Positions 1-7,870 are shown, numbered from the stretch's first letter. The stretch: 57,060 nt of DNA from a virus (IMGVR_UViG_3300047359_000437:1-57060); one strand, 5' to 3'. Notes: generated from the letters alone by a model not told the origin. Numbers and translations: made by a program.

Positions 1-357
1 GTGGGACGTGCAAAGATTTTAAGTACACCAAACGGTCAGATAGTAAGAAGTCTTATCAGTGACGGTGCTAAGTTGGGTGTTTCATCAAGAGGTTTGGGTT
101 CGCTCGAACAGAAGGGTGGCGCTCAATACGTAAAAGACGATTTCCAACTTGCAACGGCAGGTGATATCGTTGCAGACCCATCCGCTCCCGAAGCTTTCGT
201 TGAAGGTATTTATGAAGGGGTAGAATGGGTAATGGAGAATGGTATATTGAAGGCGGTAGATATGGAAAGGATGCAAAATGAGTTAAAGACTGCATCACTA
301 AATAATCTTGAAGAAACCAAACTTAATCTATGGAAAAAGTTTGTTAAAAACCTATAA
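1..357 (+). CDS. 21: Prohead core protease gp21, C-terminal part (5' truncated by window edge)
   Basis: This is the C-terminal 118 residues of a T4 gp21-type prohead protease, which cleaves scaffold and capsid proteins inside the prohead during head maturation. The segment G-V-S-S-R-G (residues 26-31) matches the region around the catalytic serine of this herpesvirus-protease-like family, and the ORF lies directly before a gp22-like scaffold and gp23, as in T4. T4 gp21 is about 212 residues, so roughly the first half lies upstream. The GTG at position 1 is probably an internal codon and not the start. The stop at 355-357 lies just before a late promoter. Confidence 0.85.
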   Translation: MGRAKILSTPNGQIVRSLISDGAKLGVSSRGLGSLEQKGGAQYVKDDFQLATAGDIVADPSAPEAFVEGIYEGVEWVMENGILKAVDMERMQNELKTASLNNLEETKLNLWKKFVKNL

Positions 358-359
358 TA

Positions 360-367
360 TATAAATA
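360..367 (+). promoter_or_regulatory. Late promoter TATAAATA upstream of gp22
   Basis: An exact copy of the T4 late promoter octamer TATAAATA lies between the stop of gp21 and the ATG of the scaffold gene at 396. It is the site expected for the gp55 sigma factor encoded at 7877, and probably drives the gp22-gp23 head operon. Confidence 0.75.
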
Positions 368-395
368 AAAAAGTAAACTCAAACAGGAGATAAAC

Positions 396-1730
396 ATGGC
401 AGAGTTAGAAAATAACCTAGAAACAGTATTAGAGGCAGGTCAGCCTGACGCTAAAGCTGAGAAGGGAGATTCAAAACCAGTCAAACAAGGTTCATCTGAT
501 GCCGAATCAATCGAGGCAGGCAAAGTTGAAGTCGTTAAACCTGAAGAAAATCCTGTTGACAAAGCAGTTGACTCAGTAAAGAAGGCAGAAAATGTTAAGG
601 CAGTCAGTGGTGACGCCCCACAAAAGAATGCTAGTAAACCTGATGCTCAACCTAAATTGCAAAAAGTTAAAGAAGAAGAAGAGTCAGAAGAGTCTACTCC
701 TTCTAAAATGGAATCAATAAAAGCTATCGTCAACACTATGAAGGAAATGACAAAGGAAGAACTTCAATCAGTCTTTAGTGGATTGACAGAAGAAGAAGTT
801 GACGAAAGTTTGACAAAAGCAGAACAAGCAAGAAAGATTGTTGATACTTTAAAAGGTATGGACGAAGAGTCGGTCGCTGAAATGTATGGCAAGATGAAGA
901 AGAAAGAAGAAGTAGAAGAAGAAGTCGCTGAAACAAATGTTGAAGTTGATGAAGAAGTTTCTGCTGAACTAGAGTCTTCACTCGTTGAAATTGAAATAGA
1001 TGACGACCTATCCGCAATTTCAGAAGCGCTAGAACTTTCTGAAGAAAATGCTGAAAAGGCAAAGACTATCTTTAAGGCTGCTGTAACTTCAAAAGTTGCA
1101 GAAATTAAAGAATCACTTGAGTCACAGTACTCAGAAGAATTACAAACCACAGTAGAAAAAGTTAAAGGTGACCTTGCGGAATCCGTAGACAAGTATCTAA
1201 CATATGTTGCAGAAGAGTGGACGAAAGAAAATGAACTTGCAATTGAACGTGGTTTGAGGTCGGAAATGACTGAAAACTTTATTGAAGGTATGAAAACATT
1301 GTTCGTAGAACATTATGTTGACGTTCCTGAAGATAAGTATGATGTTATTGATGAACTCGCAAATCGTCTCGATGAGATGGAACAAAAACTTGACGGTGAA
1401 GTAAATAGAAATATGGATGTCACTGAAGAGTTGGATACACTCAAAAGAGCAAACGTGATAAGAGAGGCCTGCGAAGACCTATCCGAATCACAAAAAGAGA
1501 AACTAGTTTCACTTGCAGAAGGAGTAGACTTTAAGACTGAAGAAGATTTCGCTGAGAAAGTTTCAGAAGTTAAGAATGCATACTTCCCTGTAGATGGTGA
1601 AAAACTAGTTGAAGATACTGTTGTTGAAGAAGGTACTGGTGTTATCTCTGAGGAATCAGACGAACCAAGACTTGCACCTGAAATCGCAACATATGCTAAC
1701 GCATTATCTAAACTAAAACCATTAGGTTAA
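396..1730 (+). CDS. 22: Prohead core scaffold protein gp22-like
   Basis: A 444-residue, very acidic protein with long Glu/Lys-rich stretches predicted to be helical and coiled-coil. It lies between the gp21 protease and gp23, the position of T4 gp22, the major internal scaffold of the prohead that gp21 degrades during maturation. It is longer than T4 gp22 (about 270 residues). The extra length is mostly the low-complexity N-terminal 130 residues, rich in Ala, Lys, Glu and Val. The start has an AGGAG ribosome site (cAGGAGataaacATG). Identification rests on composition and gene order, since this family diverges quickly. Confidence 0.8.
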   Translation: MAELENNLETVLEAGQPDAKAEKGDSKPVKQGSSDAESIEAGKVEVVKPEENPVDKAVDSVKKAENVKAVSGDAPQKNASKPDAQPKLQKVKEEEESEESTPSKMESIKAIVNTMKEMTKEELQSVFSGLTEEEVDESLTKAEQARKIVDTLKGMDEESVAEMYGKMKKKEEVEEEVAETNVEVDEEVSAELESSLVEIEIDDDLSAISEALELSEENAEKAKTIFKAAVTSKVAEIKESLESQYSEELQTTVEKVKGDLAESVDKYLTYVAEEWTKENELAIERGLRSEMTENFIEGMKTLFVEHYVDVPEDKYDVIDELANRLDEMEQKLDGEVNRNMDVTEELDTLKRANVIREACEDLSESQKEKLVSLAEGVDFKTEEDFAEKVSEVKNAYFPVDGEKLVEDTVVEEGTGVISEESDEPRLAPEIATYANALSKLKPLG

Positions 1731-1747
1731 TTTAAAGGAAAATAAAA

Positions 1748-3052
1748 ATGTTTCAATCAGAAAACTTACAAGAAAAGTGGGCGCCAATTCTAGAGCACAG
1801 CGATTTACCAAAAATCGATGACAACTACAAGAAAGCGGTTACTGCAGTAATTCTTGAAAACCAAGAAAAGGCTCTTAAAGAAGATAGAGCAACTCTTGAA
1901 GAAGCTGCACCTTTAAATGCTACTGGGGCACCTATTTCTAACTGGGATCCGATTTTGATTTCATTAGTAAGACGTGCTATGCCAAATCTCGTTGCTTACG
2001 ACATTTGTGGCGTTCAACCAATGACTGGCCCAACTGGATTGATTTTTGCTATGAAAGCAAGATATCATGACGATGTAAACGCTGTTAGAACTGCAGAATC
2101 AGAGGCGCTTCACGGAGAAGCAAGAACTGGTTACTCAGCAACAAATCAAACAGACTCTACTACAGTTGGTTCAGACCATTCAGGCGACCCTTTCAACAGT
2201 TCATATGCCTCACAAACTACAGGTGGAATGAATACAGCTAGTGCAGAAGCACTAGGTGATGCTTCCAACAATCAGTTTGCTGAAATGTCATTTACTATTG
2301 AGAAGGCTACTGTAACTGCCAAATCCAGAGCATTAAAAGCTGAATATACACTAGAACTTGCACAAGACCTTAAAGCAATTCATGGTCTTGACGCTGAGTC
2401 AGAACTCGCTAACATTCTATCATCTGAAATCCTTGCTGAAATCAACAGGGAAGTAATCAGAAGCGTAAACAACCAAGCAAAAACTGGTGCTCAAGGCACT
2501 GCTTCTGCTGGTACTTTCAACTTAGATGTTGACGCTAACGGTAGATGGTCAGTTGAGAAGTTCAAAGGTCTATTGTTCCAAATCGAAAGAGAATCAAACT
2601 TCATCGCTAAAGATACAAGAAGAGGAAAAGGTAACTTTATCCTTTGTTCATCTGATGTTGCTTCTGCTCTTTCAATGGCAGGTGTATTAGATTACACTCC
2701 TGCTTTATCAACAAACTTGTCTGTAGACGATACTGGTAATACTTTTGCTGGTGTTCTAAACGGAAGAGTTAAAGTCTATATCGACCCTTATGCAAGTGCC
2801 GATTACATGACTGTTGGTTACAGAGGTTCAAATCCTTATGACGCTGGTATGTTCTATTGCCCATACGTTCCATTACAAATGGTACGTGCTGTTGGTGAGA
2901 ACACATTCCAACCAAAAATCGGATTTAAGACAAGATACGGTATGGTTTCAAACCCATTCGTTGACACAGGTAACGTACAGGACAGAGATGGTCTTGCTAC
3001 TGCTGGTCTTAACCAATACTACAGAAAAATGGCTGTTTCTAACATCCTATAA
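1748..3052 (+). CDS. 23: Major capsid protein gp23
   Basis: A 434-residue T4 gp23-family capsid protein. Family features visible are the stretch N-W-D-P-I-L-I-S-L-V-R-R-A-M-P, the following G-V-Q-P-M-T-G-P-T-G segment, and a C-terminus with N-P-F-V and Y-Y-R-K motifs. The precursor has a likely gp21 cleavage site at L50-E51-E52, just before A-A-P-L-N-A-T-G, which would remove a 52-residue propeptide, similar to the roughly 65-residue propeptide of T4. It follows gp22 by 17 nt with an AAAGGAAA ribosome site, and a strong terminator follows. No gp24-like vertex gene is visible next to it. Confidence 0.96.
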   Translation: MFQSENLQEKWAPILEHSDLPKIDDNYKKAVTAVILENQEKALKEDRATLEEAAPLNATGAPISNWDPILISLVRRAMPNLVAYDICGVQPMTGPTGLIFAMKARYHDDVNAVRTAESEALHGEARTGYSATNQTDSTTVGSDHSGDPFNSSYASQTTGGMNTASAEALGDASNNQFAEMSFTIEKATVTAKSRALKAEYTLELAQDLKAIHGLDAESELANILSSEILAEINREVIRSVNNQAKTGAQGTASAGTFNLDVDANGRWSVEKFKGLLFQIERESNFIAKDTRRGKGNFILCSSDVASALSMAGVLDYTPALSTNLSVDDTGNTFAGVLNGRVKVYIDPYASADYMTVGYRGSNPYDAGMFYCPYVPLQMVRAVGENTFQPKIGFKTRYGMVSNPFVDTGNVQDRDGLATAGLNQYYRKMAVSNIL

Positions 3053-3071
3053 ATCTGAAGTAATTGATTTT

Positions 3072-3100
3072 AAAAGGTCTCTTCGGAGACCTTTTTTTTT
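3072..3100 (+). terminator. Rho-independent terminator after gp23
   Basis: A perfect 10-bp stem (3072-3081 with 3086-3095) closed by a UUCG tetraloop and followed by a run of T to 3100. It ends the head gene operon 20 nt after the gp23 stop. Confidence 0.95.
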
Positions 3101-3102
3101 AC

Positions 3103-3110
3103 CTAAATAT
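3103..3110 (+). promoter_or_regulatory. Late promoter CTAAATAT
   Basis: TAAATA at 3104-3109 follows the terminator directly and lies 5 nt before the ATG at 3115. With T4 late promoter spacing the transcript would begin at or next to the ATG. Confidence 0.55.
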
Positions 3111-3114
3111 AAGT

Positions 3115-3342
3115 ATGGAAAATAAATATTATAAAGATGTGAAGGTTTTGGAAGGCCCATGGGCAAGAGGAATCTTTGAAGACGGTGTTGAAAAAACACA
3201 TCAAATACTCGCTAGACGAGTCGTGACGACATTCATATCAGATGGATATCTGTGTGAAGAAGAAAAGACTAGAACCTACAGGTCTGATGGTGACTACCAT
3301 GATACTACTGTTAACAAGAGGGTGATGAAGATAGATGATTGA
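3115..3342 (+). CDS. Small conserved-looking protein of unknown function
   Basis: A 75-residue soluble, charged protein with no motif I recognise. The ATG at 3115 is chosen because it follows the late box with the 5-nt spacing seen at other genes. An upstream in-frame start at 3067 would fall inside the terminator and promoter. Its end overlaps the tail-tube-like gene by 8 nt, so the two are probably translated together late in infection. That suggests a virion or assembly role, by position only. Confidence 0.65.
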   Translation: MENKYYKDVKVLEGPWARGIFEDGVEKTHQILARRVVTTFISDGYLCEEEKTRTYRSDGDYHDTTVNKRVMKIDD

Positions 3343-3871
3343 TATTAACAAATCAATATTAAACAAAAATAATTTTCGATTACTAATAGAGAAAGTTCCC
3401 ACTGTTGAATACTATGTTCAGAGTGTTAGCATTCCTAGTTTATCGTTTGTTGAAGTAAGTGTACCAACAAGGATTGGTGTTAATGCTTTCTTCCCAGGCG
3501 ATAAGGTTGAGTTTGGTAATCTAAGTGTATCATTTATTGTGGACGAAGATGTGTCTAACTATAAAGAGATATATGATTGGATGGATAGTATCATTCCTAT
3601 ATCAGACACAGTAGACTTCAGTACACTAACTGGTACTGAGAGAACTAATCTAGGTCAATTAGCAGATATCAATGATGACCTTCAACAATACTCACAGATT
3701 ACACTAGTCACTAACACTAACAAAAACATCCCTAACAGATTTTTTAAATTCTATGATGCATTCCCTATATCGTTGAGCGGTATAGACTTACAAAGTGGTT
3801 CAGATGCTGAACCAGCTATATGTACAGTAGAGTTTAGGTTTACACATTTCGATATAGAAACCACTAGTTAA
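3335..3871 (+). CDS. Tail tube-like protein (gp19/gp54 fold family)
   Basis: A 178-residue protein. The N-terminus has N-F-R-L-L-I-E-K-V-P, then Y-Y-V-Q-S-V-S-I-P-S, a P-G-D segment near residue 54 and V-D-E-D near residue 69. These recur in T4-like tail tube family proteins (gp19 and related tube-initiator proteins), whose beta-barrel stacks to form the inner tail channel. Length is close to T4 gp19 (163). It overlaps the upstream 75-residue gene by 8 nt and is probably late-transcribed with it. It could instead be another tube-fold paralogue, such as a baseplate or tail-completion protein; the fold is more secure than the exact role. Confidence 0.6.
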   Translation: MIDINKSILNKNNFRLLIEKVPTVEYYVQSVSIPSLSFVEVSVPTRIGVNAFFPGDKVEFGNLSVSFIVDEDVSNYKEIYDWMDSIIPISDTVDFSTLTGTERTNLGQLADINDDLQQYSQITLVTNTNKNIPNRFFKFYDAFPISLSGIDLQSGSDAEPAICTVEFRFTHFDIETTS

Positions 3872-3893
3872 TATCACCTTTTCGTGATATAAT
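3871..3893 (+). promoter_or_regulatory. uvsY promoter with overlapping perfect inverted repeat
   Basis: ATATCAC (3871-3877) and GTGATAT (3884-3890) form a perfect 7-bp inverted repeat with a 6-nt centre. The -10 box TATAAT (3888-3893) overlaps its right arm. It could be an operator or a hairpin at the end of the upstream transcript. The -10 lies 9 nt before the uvsY ATG. Confidence 0.5.
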
Positions 3894-3902
3894 ATATACA
3901 TT

Positions 3903-4346
3903 ATGACTTTAGATGAATTAAAGGCCCAATGGGCATTAGATTGTGAAATTGATGATATTGAATTGGACAATGCATCTCTCGAAGTTCCAAAACTTCATGC
4001 TAAGTACCAAGACCAACTCACTAATAAATTACTAACACTCAAAAATTGGGAGTTCAAATATGATGAACTTCTCAAAGATAAGTGGTTGTGGTATAATGGT
4101 AAGATGGATTCAGATAGAATCAAAGAACTGGGATGGGCAGATGACCCATTCGATGGTCTTAAGATTATGAAAAGTGACATGCAATTCTTTTACAATTCAG
4201 ACTCAGACCTCAGAGAAATTAAAGCTAAAATTGAATACTTAAAAATAACCATCAACTTCCTAAAAGATTGTATGCAAAATATCACTTGGAGACACCAAAC
4301 GATTAAGAATACAATTGATTGGAGAAAATTTATGGCAGGTCAATAA
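3903..4346 (+). CDS. uvsY: UvsY recombination mediator
   Basis: A 147-residue UvsY homologue, close to the 137 residues of T4 UvsY. UvsY loads the UvsX recombinase on ssDNA covered by gp32. The N-terminal M-T-L-D-E-L, the W-x-Y-N-G-K-M motif near residue 62 and the C-terminal W-R-x-F-M-A-G-Q match the T4 pattern (Y-Y-S-G-R-G in the middle, M-R-A-F-E-A-G-K at the end). It lies before UvsW, with one oxygenase gene between. The transcript leader would be very short: the TATAAT box ends 9 nt before the ATG. Confidence 0.88.
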   Translation: MTLDELKAQWALDCEIDDIELDNASLEVPKLHAKYQDQLTNKLLTLKNWEFKYDELLKDKWLWYNGKMDSDRIKELGWADDPFDGLKIMKSDMQFFYNSDSDLREIKAKIEYLKITINFLKDCMQNITWRHQTIKNTIDWRKFMAGQ

Positions 4347-4347
4347 G

Positions 4348-5016
4348 ATGATATTACGAAACAATATGTGCATTATCGAAAATGCATTTACAGACGATGA
4401 AGTCGAACAGATAAAACGAGTTGCAAAAGGTCAAGAAGAAGTTACAGCAATGATTGGAGACCCTGGCTCTGGTGGTGCAGATGATGCTAAAGTACGTTCG
4501 GGGAAAGTTAAATGGTTTATGAATCAAAATATGCAGAACTCAATTCCCGATGTGTATGATAAATTATTTAAACTTATAGAAGAAGCGAATGCAAGTTCTG
4601 AATGGAATCATAAAATTGAATTTGTCGAGAATCTTCAATACACCATATACAATGCTCCCGCTAAGACCAAAAGGAAGAAAGGAGACTTTTACACTTGGCA
4701 CACTGATAGCGGGCCAGAACCTTTACCAAATGGTAAGATACGTAAATTAAGTTTATCAGTTCAATTGTCAGACCCCGAAGAATATGAAGGTGGTAATTTC
4801 CAATGGTTAGAACCTACTGAACTATTAAACGGTATGGGGAAAGGTCTTGGGATGAGGTTGGATATGAATCATGCTGTTCGAACAGTACCATTCAGTGGCA
4901 AAGCAAAAGGGACATGTATCATATTCCCATCCTTTACATATCACCAAGTAACACCAGTGACACATGGAACACGTGAAGCTCTAGTGGGATGGTTTGCTGG
5001 CGACACATATGTCTAA
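4348..5016 (+). CDS. 2OG-Fe(II) oxygenase (PKHD/prolyl-4-hydroxylase-like)
   Basis: A 222-residue member of the 2-oxoglutarate and Fe(II)-dependent dioxygenases. The iron ligands are visible as H-T-D in Y-T-W-H-T-D-S and a distal His, followed by the 2OG-binding Arg in T-H-G-T-R-E-A-L-V-G-W-F. The middle stretch S-V-Q-L-S-D-P-E-E-Y-E-G-G-N-F is typical of the PKHD hydroxylase group. The substrate is unknown; marine T4-like phages often carry several. The ATG at 4348 sits 1 nt after the uvsY stop, and the end overlaps uvsW by 8 nt, so it belongs to the recombination operon. Confidence 0.85.
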   Translation: MILRNNMCIIENAFTDDEVEQIKRVAKGQEEVTAMIGDPGSGGADDAKVRSGKVKWFMNQNMQNSIPDVYDKLFKLIEEANASSEWNHKIEFVENLQYTIYNAPAKTKRKKGDFYTWHTDSGPEPLPNGKIRKLSLSVQLSDPEEYEGGNFQWLEPTELLNGMGKGLGMRLDMNHAVRTVPFSGKAKGTCIIFPSFTYHQVTPVTHGTREALVGWFAGDTYV

Positions 5017-6466
5017 CATTGTAAGAGTAGAGAAATGTGATGAAGTATTTCTAAGAGTCCATTGTGATAAAGGACTTTCTAGAGACTTGTTTGAATTTTT
5101 CTCATTTACTGTACCCAATGCCAAATTTATGCCGTCATATAAGAATCGTATGTGGGACGGTAAGGTACGACTCTTCTCAATCAAAACAAACAAAATTTAT
5201 ATAGGATTACTTCCATACATCGATGAGTTCTGTAGAGAACGAGGATTTGAGTTTGAAGGTGTCCAAGATGTTATAGGTGAGAAAACTAGAATAACAGATG
5301 AAGATGTAGACTTCTTTATCAATGGAGACGATTTAATTCCAGGCTTGGGACTTCCGTTTGCACCAAGAGATTATCAAATAGATGCATTTAAATCTACAGT
5401 ACAGTATGGTAGACAGTTATTATTATCTCCTACTGCTAGTGGTAAGTCATTAATCATTTATATGTTATGCAGATGGTTTGAAGGAGAGGTGTCTCTACCC
5501 AATTGTAAGACTGTAATAATAGTTCCTACTACTTCTTTGGTTGAACAGATGACTAAAGATTTTCAAGAGTATGGATACAAAGAACCTATTTGTAAGATAT
5601 ACAGTGGACAAGAAGTATTTGATTCCTCTATAACAGTTACAACATGGCAGTCCTTTGCAAAAGCACCTAAAGAAGTATTACAATCATTTGATGTTGTGGT
5701 GGGGGATGAAGCACATCTATTTAAAGCACAAACACTCAAAGGTATCTTAGAGAAAATGAAAACTACTGCAATTCGTATCGGAACTACTGGTACACTTGAT
5801 GGTAGTGAAGTTCATAGACTACAACTAGAAGGTTTGTTTGGGCCTGTCAAAAAGGTCATAACCACAAAAGATTTAATGGACGAAGGGACGATTGCAAATT
5901 TAAGTATAGAATGTGTCATACTTCGTCATACCAAACAGAAGAAAATGTCATACCAAGATGAGATGGATTATCTCGTAGGAAATGATAGTAGGAACGAATT
6001 TATATGCAATCTTGTCTATTCCCTTAAGGGAAACACCCTAGTACTGTTTCAATACGTAGAGAAACATGGGGTTGTCTTACACAATAAAATGATGAAACGC
6101 TTAGATGGTAAATTGCATTATGTCTATGGCGGAACCGATACCAAGGATAGGGAGAACGTAAGAGAAATCGTTGAGAAAGCAAATGATAACGTCATACTGG
6201 CGTCATACGGTACCTTCTCAACTGGTGTCAATATTAAGAAGATTGATAATGTAGTCTTCGCATCTCCTTCCAAATCACGAATAAGAAACTTACAATCTAT
6301 TGGTAGGGGTCTTAGAAAGGCTGATGGTAAAACTGAAATGCGATTGTTTGATATATCGGATGATTTACAATGTGAAAATCATACTCTCAATCACCTTAAG
6401 GAACGTATAAATATATACAACGAAGAGGGATTTGTATATCAAATGAGACAATTTAACATTACATGA
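5009..6466 (+). CDS. uvsW: UvsW RNA-DNA and DNA helicase
   Basis: A 485-residue SF2 helicase of the UvsW family. It unwinds R-loops and branched DNA and so turns off origin-dependent replication late in infection. Visible motifs are the N-terminal W-D-G-K-V-R-L (T4: W-D-G-R-I-R-L), Walker A P-T-A-S-G-K-S near residue 150, motif Ia V-P-T-T-S-L, motif II D-E-A-H, motif III-like G-T-T-G-T-L, and motif VI S-I-G-R-G-L-R-K. The ATG at 5009 is preferred over 4994 because the encoded N-terminus aligns with T4 there. It overlaps the next gene by ATGA. Confidence 0.95.
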   Translation: MSNIVRVEKCDEVFLRVHCDKGLSRDLFEFFSFTVPNAKFMPSYKNRMWDGKVRLFSIKTNKIYIGLLPYIDEFCRERGFEFEGVQDVIGEKTRITDEDVDFFINGDDLIPGLGLPFAPRDYQIDAFKSTVQYGRQLLLSPTASGKSLIIYMLCRWFEGEVSLPNCKTVIIVPTTSLVEQMTKDFQEYGYKEPICKIYSGQEVFDSSITVTTWQSFAKAPKEVLQSFDVVVGDEAHLFKAQTLKGILEKMKTTAIRIGTTGTLDGSEVHRLQLEGLFGPVKKVITTKDLMDEGTIANLSIECVILRHTKQKKMSYQDEMDYLVGNDSRNEFICNLVYSLKGNTLVLFQYVEKHGVVLHNKMMKRLDGKLHYVYGGTDTKDRENVREIVEKANDNVILASYGTFSTGVNIKKIDNVVFASPSKSRIRNLQSIGRGLRKADGKTEMRLFDISDDLQCENHTLNHLKERINIYNEEGFVYQMRQFNIT

Positions 6467-6924
6467 AGGCAAAAGATTTGCACACACCACAACAATATGA
6501 AGTAGTTAAACTTAAAATTGGTACTGAACTAGTTGCAATGACTAGAGACCGTGCTGATAAATTGGAGTTAACACTACCTATGTGTTACACTCTCACTCCA
6601 GCAGGAGACGGAACAAGTAACACCACGTTCTATCCCTTTGCACCAACCAGTAAAAACACTAACATAGTTATCGATAAAGAAGATATCATGTACAGGGCAG
6701 AAGTTAGTGAACAATTCATTCCCATTTATGATAAAGCTTCATCGTCTTGGGCAACGATGTTAGAAGCACAATCTATTCCCATTTCTACAGGACAAGTTAT
6801 TAAGTCCCCATCACTTCAGAGAATGCACGAACTACTCGAAGACTACATGGGTAATGGTGAACTTGATGAAGAATGGGACGATGATGTACTTGATGTTAGT
6901 GAAACCCCCAAGACAATTCATTGA
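6463..6924 (+). CDS. Sm-like fold protein of unknown function (paralogue of the gene at 36434)
   Basis: A 153-residue protein that starts by ATGA overlap with uvsW. Residues about 10-95 have the pattern V-V-K-L-K-I-G-T-E-L-V-A-M, a strand-rich middle with L-P-M-x-Y, then Y-P-F-A-P and a second strand pair ending near E-Q-F-I-P-I-Y-D-K. This resembles short Sm/LSm-like beta barrels, and the same layout is seen in the protein at 36434. The C-terminal 50 residues are acidic (E-W-D-D-D-V-L-D). Sm-like proteins often bind RNA, so a post-transcriptional role is possible, but this is inference. Confidence 0.6.
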   Translation: MKAKDLHTPQQYEVVKLKIGTELVAMTRDRADKLELTLPMCYTLTPAGDGTSNTTFYPFAPTSKNTNIVIDKEDIMYRAEVSEQFIPIYDKASSSWATMLEAQSIPISTGQVIKSPSLQRMHELLEDYMGNGELDEEWDDDVLDVSETPKTIH

Positions 6925-6937
6925 GCAAAAAATAATA

Positions 6938-6944
6938 CTAAATA
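6938..6944 (+). promoter_or_regulatory. Late promoter CTAAATA before the micro-protein cluster
   Basis: CTAAATA (6938-6944), with a weaker TATAAATC at 6952-6959, lies in the 88-nt gap between the Sm-like gene and the five tiny membrane protein genes that begin at 7013. It is the only plausible promoter for that cluster. Confidence 0.5.
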
Positions 6945-7012
6945 GTCTGCGTATAAATCAGAGTTATATTTGATTATACAATATTTTAATATACAACAAC
7001 TAGGAAAATACC

Positions 7013-7177
7013 ATGACAACAGCTACGATAGCTAAGAGCATGGTGCGAAAAACTAAAGAGATTAGAGAGAGTAAGCAAGTGTGTGTTCTCTGTGATGTTA
7101 TTGAATTTCTAGCATTCATGACTCTTCCCTTTATAGTACCATTTATGATAATGTATTTTACATTATTGAATTTCTAA
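7013..7177 (+). CDS. Small membrane protein 1 of a five-gene micro-protein cluster
   Basis: A 54-residue protein: a basic N-terminal half with K-x-x-R-K-T-K, a C-V-L-C pair (residues 24-27), then one hydrophobic helix of about 20 residues to the end. The ribosome site AGGAAA lies 7 nt before the ATG. Its stop overlaps the next start by 1 nt (TAATG). Unknown function; the single helix and late promoter would fit a holin, spanin-like or envelope-modifying peptide, but nothing decides between them. Confidence 0.55.
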   Translation: MTTATIAKSMVRKTKEIRESKQVCVLCDVIEFLAFMTLPFIVPFMIMYFTLLNF

Positions 7178-7299
7178 TGCGAATACTTATACTTCTTACC
7201 GTTTTAGGTTCATGGGCAATTCTATATGACCGAGACCCAGGCTCGTTGCGGTCTTTAAGAAATGCCACAGAGTTTAATAACATGCTCCCAAACACATGA
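7177..7299 (+). CDS. Small membrane protein 2 of the cluster
   Basis: A 40-residue protein with a hydrophobic N-terminal segment (R-I-L-I-L-L-T-V-L-G-S-W-A-I-L-Y) resembling a signal anchor, then a short polar tail. The start overlaps the previous stop as TAATG and the end overlaps the next start by 4 nt (ATGA), so translation is coupled. Unknown function. Confidence 0.5.
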   Translation: MRILILLTVLGSWAILYDRDPGSLRSLRNATEFNNMLPNT

Positions 7300-7388
7300 A
7301 GAAGTCATCCAACCTCAAAGACCTCATGGAGATAGGCACGTTAGTATCTATCTTCATGATATCAATTATATCTTTGATGGAGGTGTAA
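7296..7388 (+). CDS. Small membrane protein 3 of the cluster (30 residues)
   Basis: A 30-residue ORF starting by ATGA overlap: a basic polar start (K-K-S-S-N-L-K-D) and one hydrophobic stretch (I-G-T-L-V-S-I-F-M-I-S-I-I-S-L). A good GGAGG site for the following gene lies inside its end. It is very short and has no ribosome site of its own. Support comes from the unbroken chain of overlapping frames and the membrane-helix pattern shared with its neighbours. Confidence 0.42.
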   Translation: MKKSSNLKDLMEIGTLVSIFMISIISLMEV

Positions 7389-7389
7389 T

Positions 7390-7590
7390 ATGTACGTCCC
7401 TTGGTTTACCAAACCCGAGACTGAAAAGAAAGTACTTCAGATAGTCAACCTCTCACCCAACGAATCAGTTATAGAAAAACTAACAGATGTACATCCCATG
7501 AAACAAATCTTTTGGGCAAGTATAGTACAGGTTTGTGTATTCGGTTTTATGATGCTTTCGTTCGCCATCATCAATACATTCGTCCAATGA
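7390..7590 (+). CDS. Small membrane protein 4 of the cluster
   Basis: A 66-residue protein with a strong GGAGG ribosome site 6 nt before the ATG. Residues 1-40 are soluble with conserved-looking L-S-P-N-E-S-V-I-E-K-L. Residues 41-64 form one membrane helix (W-A-S-I-V-Q-V-C-V-F-G-F-M-M-L). It ends with an ATGA overlap into the next gene. Unknown function. Confidence 0.6.
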   Translation: MYVPWFTKPETEKKVLQIVNLSPNESVIEKLTDVHPMKQIFWASIVQVCVFGFMMLSFAIINTFVQ

Positions 7591-7736
7591 ACACACTATA
7601 TAATATAGTAAAACGTAAATTTGCAATGTCTTATGAACCGTCTTATATGGAGATATTATTTCACTTCATAGTAACGATGTTTTTGGGAATGATTCCGCTA
7701 CTTGTATTATTTCTAATCGTTAATCTCTTTATATAA
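7587..7736 (+). CDS. Small membrane protein 5 of the cluster
   Basis: A 49-residue protein beginning by ATGA overlap. It has a basic N-terminal part (N-I-V-K-R-K-F) and a hydrophobic C-terminal segment of over 20 residues (F-H-F-I-V-T-M-F-L-G-M-I-P-L-L-V-L-F). An upstream in-frame ATG at 7512 would overlap the previous gene by 79 nt and is less likely. Last gene of the coupled micro-protein chain. Unknown function. Confidence 0.55.
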   Translation: MNTLYNIVKRKFAMSYEPSYMEILFHFIVTMFLGMIPLLVLFLIVNLFI

Positions 7737-7786
7737 GCTTCCCTGTGGGGACATAAGCTACTTTATCACAGATTTTCTAATCCACA

Positions 7787-7843
7787 AGTGGCTTTTTAAA
7801 AAAACTTATCTTTTTTATTATCAAATAATTTCAAAAAGCCACT
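7787..7843 (+). repeat. Inverted repeat in the gap before gp55
   Basis: AGTGGCTTTTT (7787-7797) and AAAAAGCCACT (7833-7843) are perfect 11-bp inverted repeats separated by 35 AT-rich bases that contain runs of A and T. It may terminate the micro-protein transcript or act as a control site for gp55; a T-run lies inside the loop (7811-7816) but not after the right arm. The gap 7737-7876 holds no ORF I trust. Confidence 0.6.
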
Positions 7844-7864
7844 AGGAATCCTATAACTAAGGAG

Positions 7865-7870
7865 TATAAT
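7865..7870 (+). promoter_or_regulatory. -10 box TATAAT of the gp55-47-46 operon
   Basis: TATAAT preceded by GGAG and followed 6 nt later by the gp55 ATG. With normal -10 to start spacing the transcript would begin at the ATG itself. I see no good -35. Confidence 0.5.

Noticed and set aside
764-1192. 142-residue ORF on the - strand inside the scaffold gene
   Set aside because: It is a serine-rich shadow of the Glu/Lys-rich gp22 frame, with no ribosome site and no family pattern.
2814-3125. 103-residue + strand ORF overlapping the end of gp23
   Set aside because: It runs through gp23 and the terminator in another frame.
7262-7444. 60-residue + strand ORF over micro-proteins 2 to 4
   Set aside because: It conflicts with the coupled chain of membrane micro-proteins and has no hydrophobic segment or good start.
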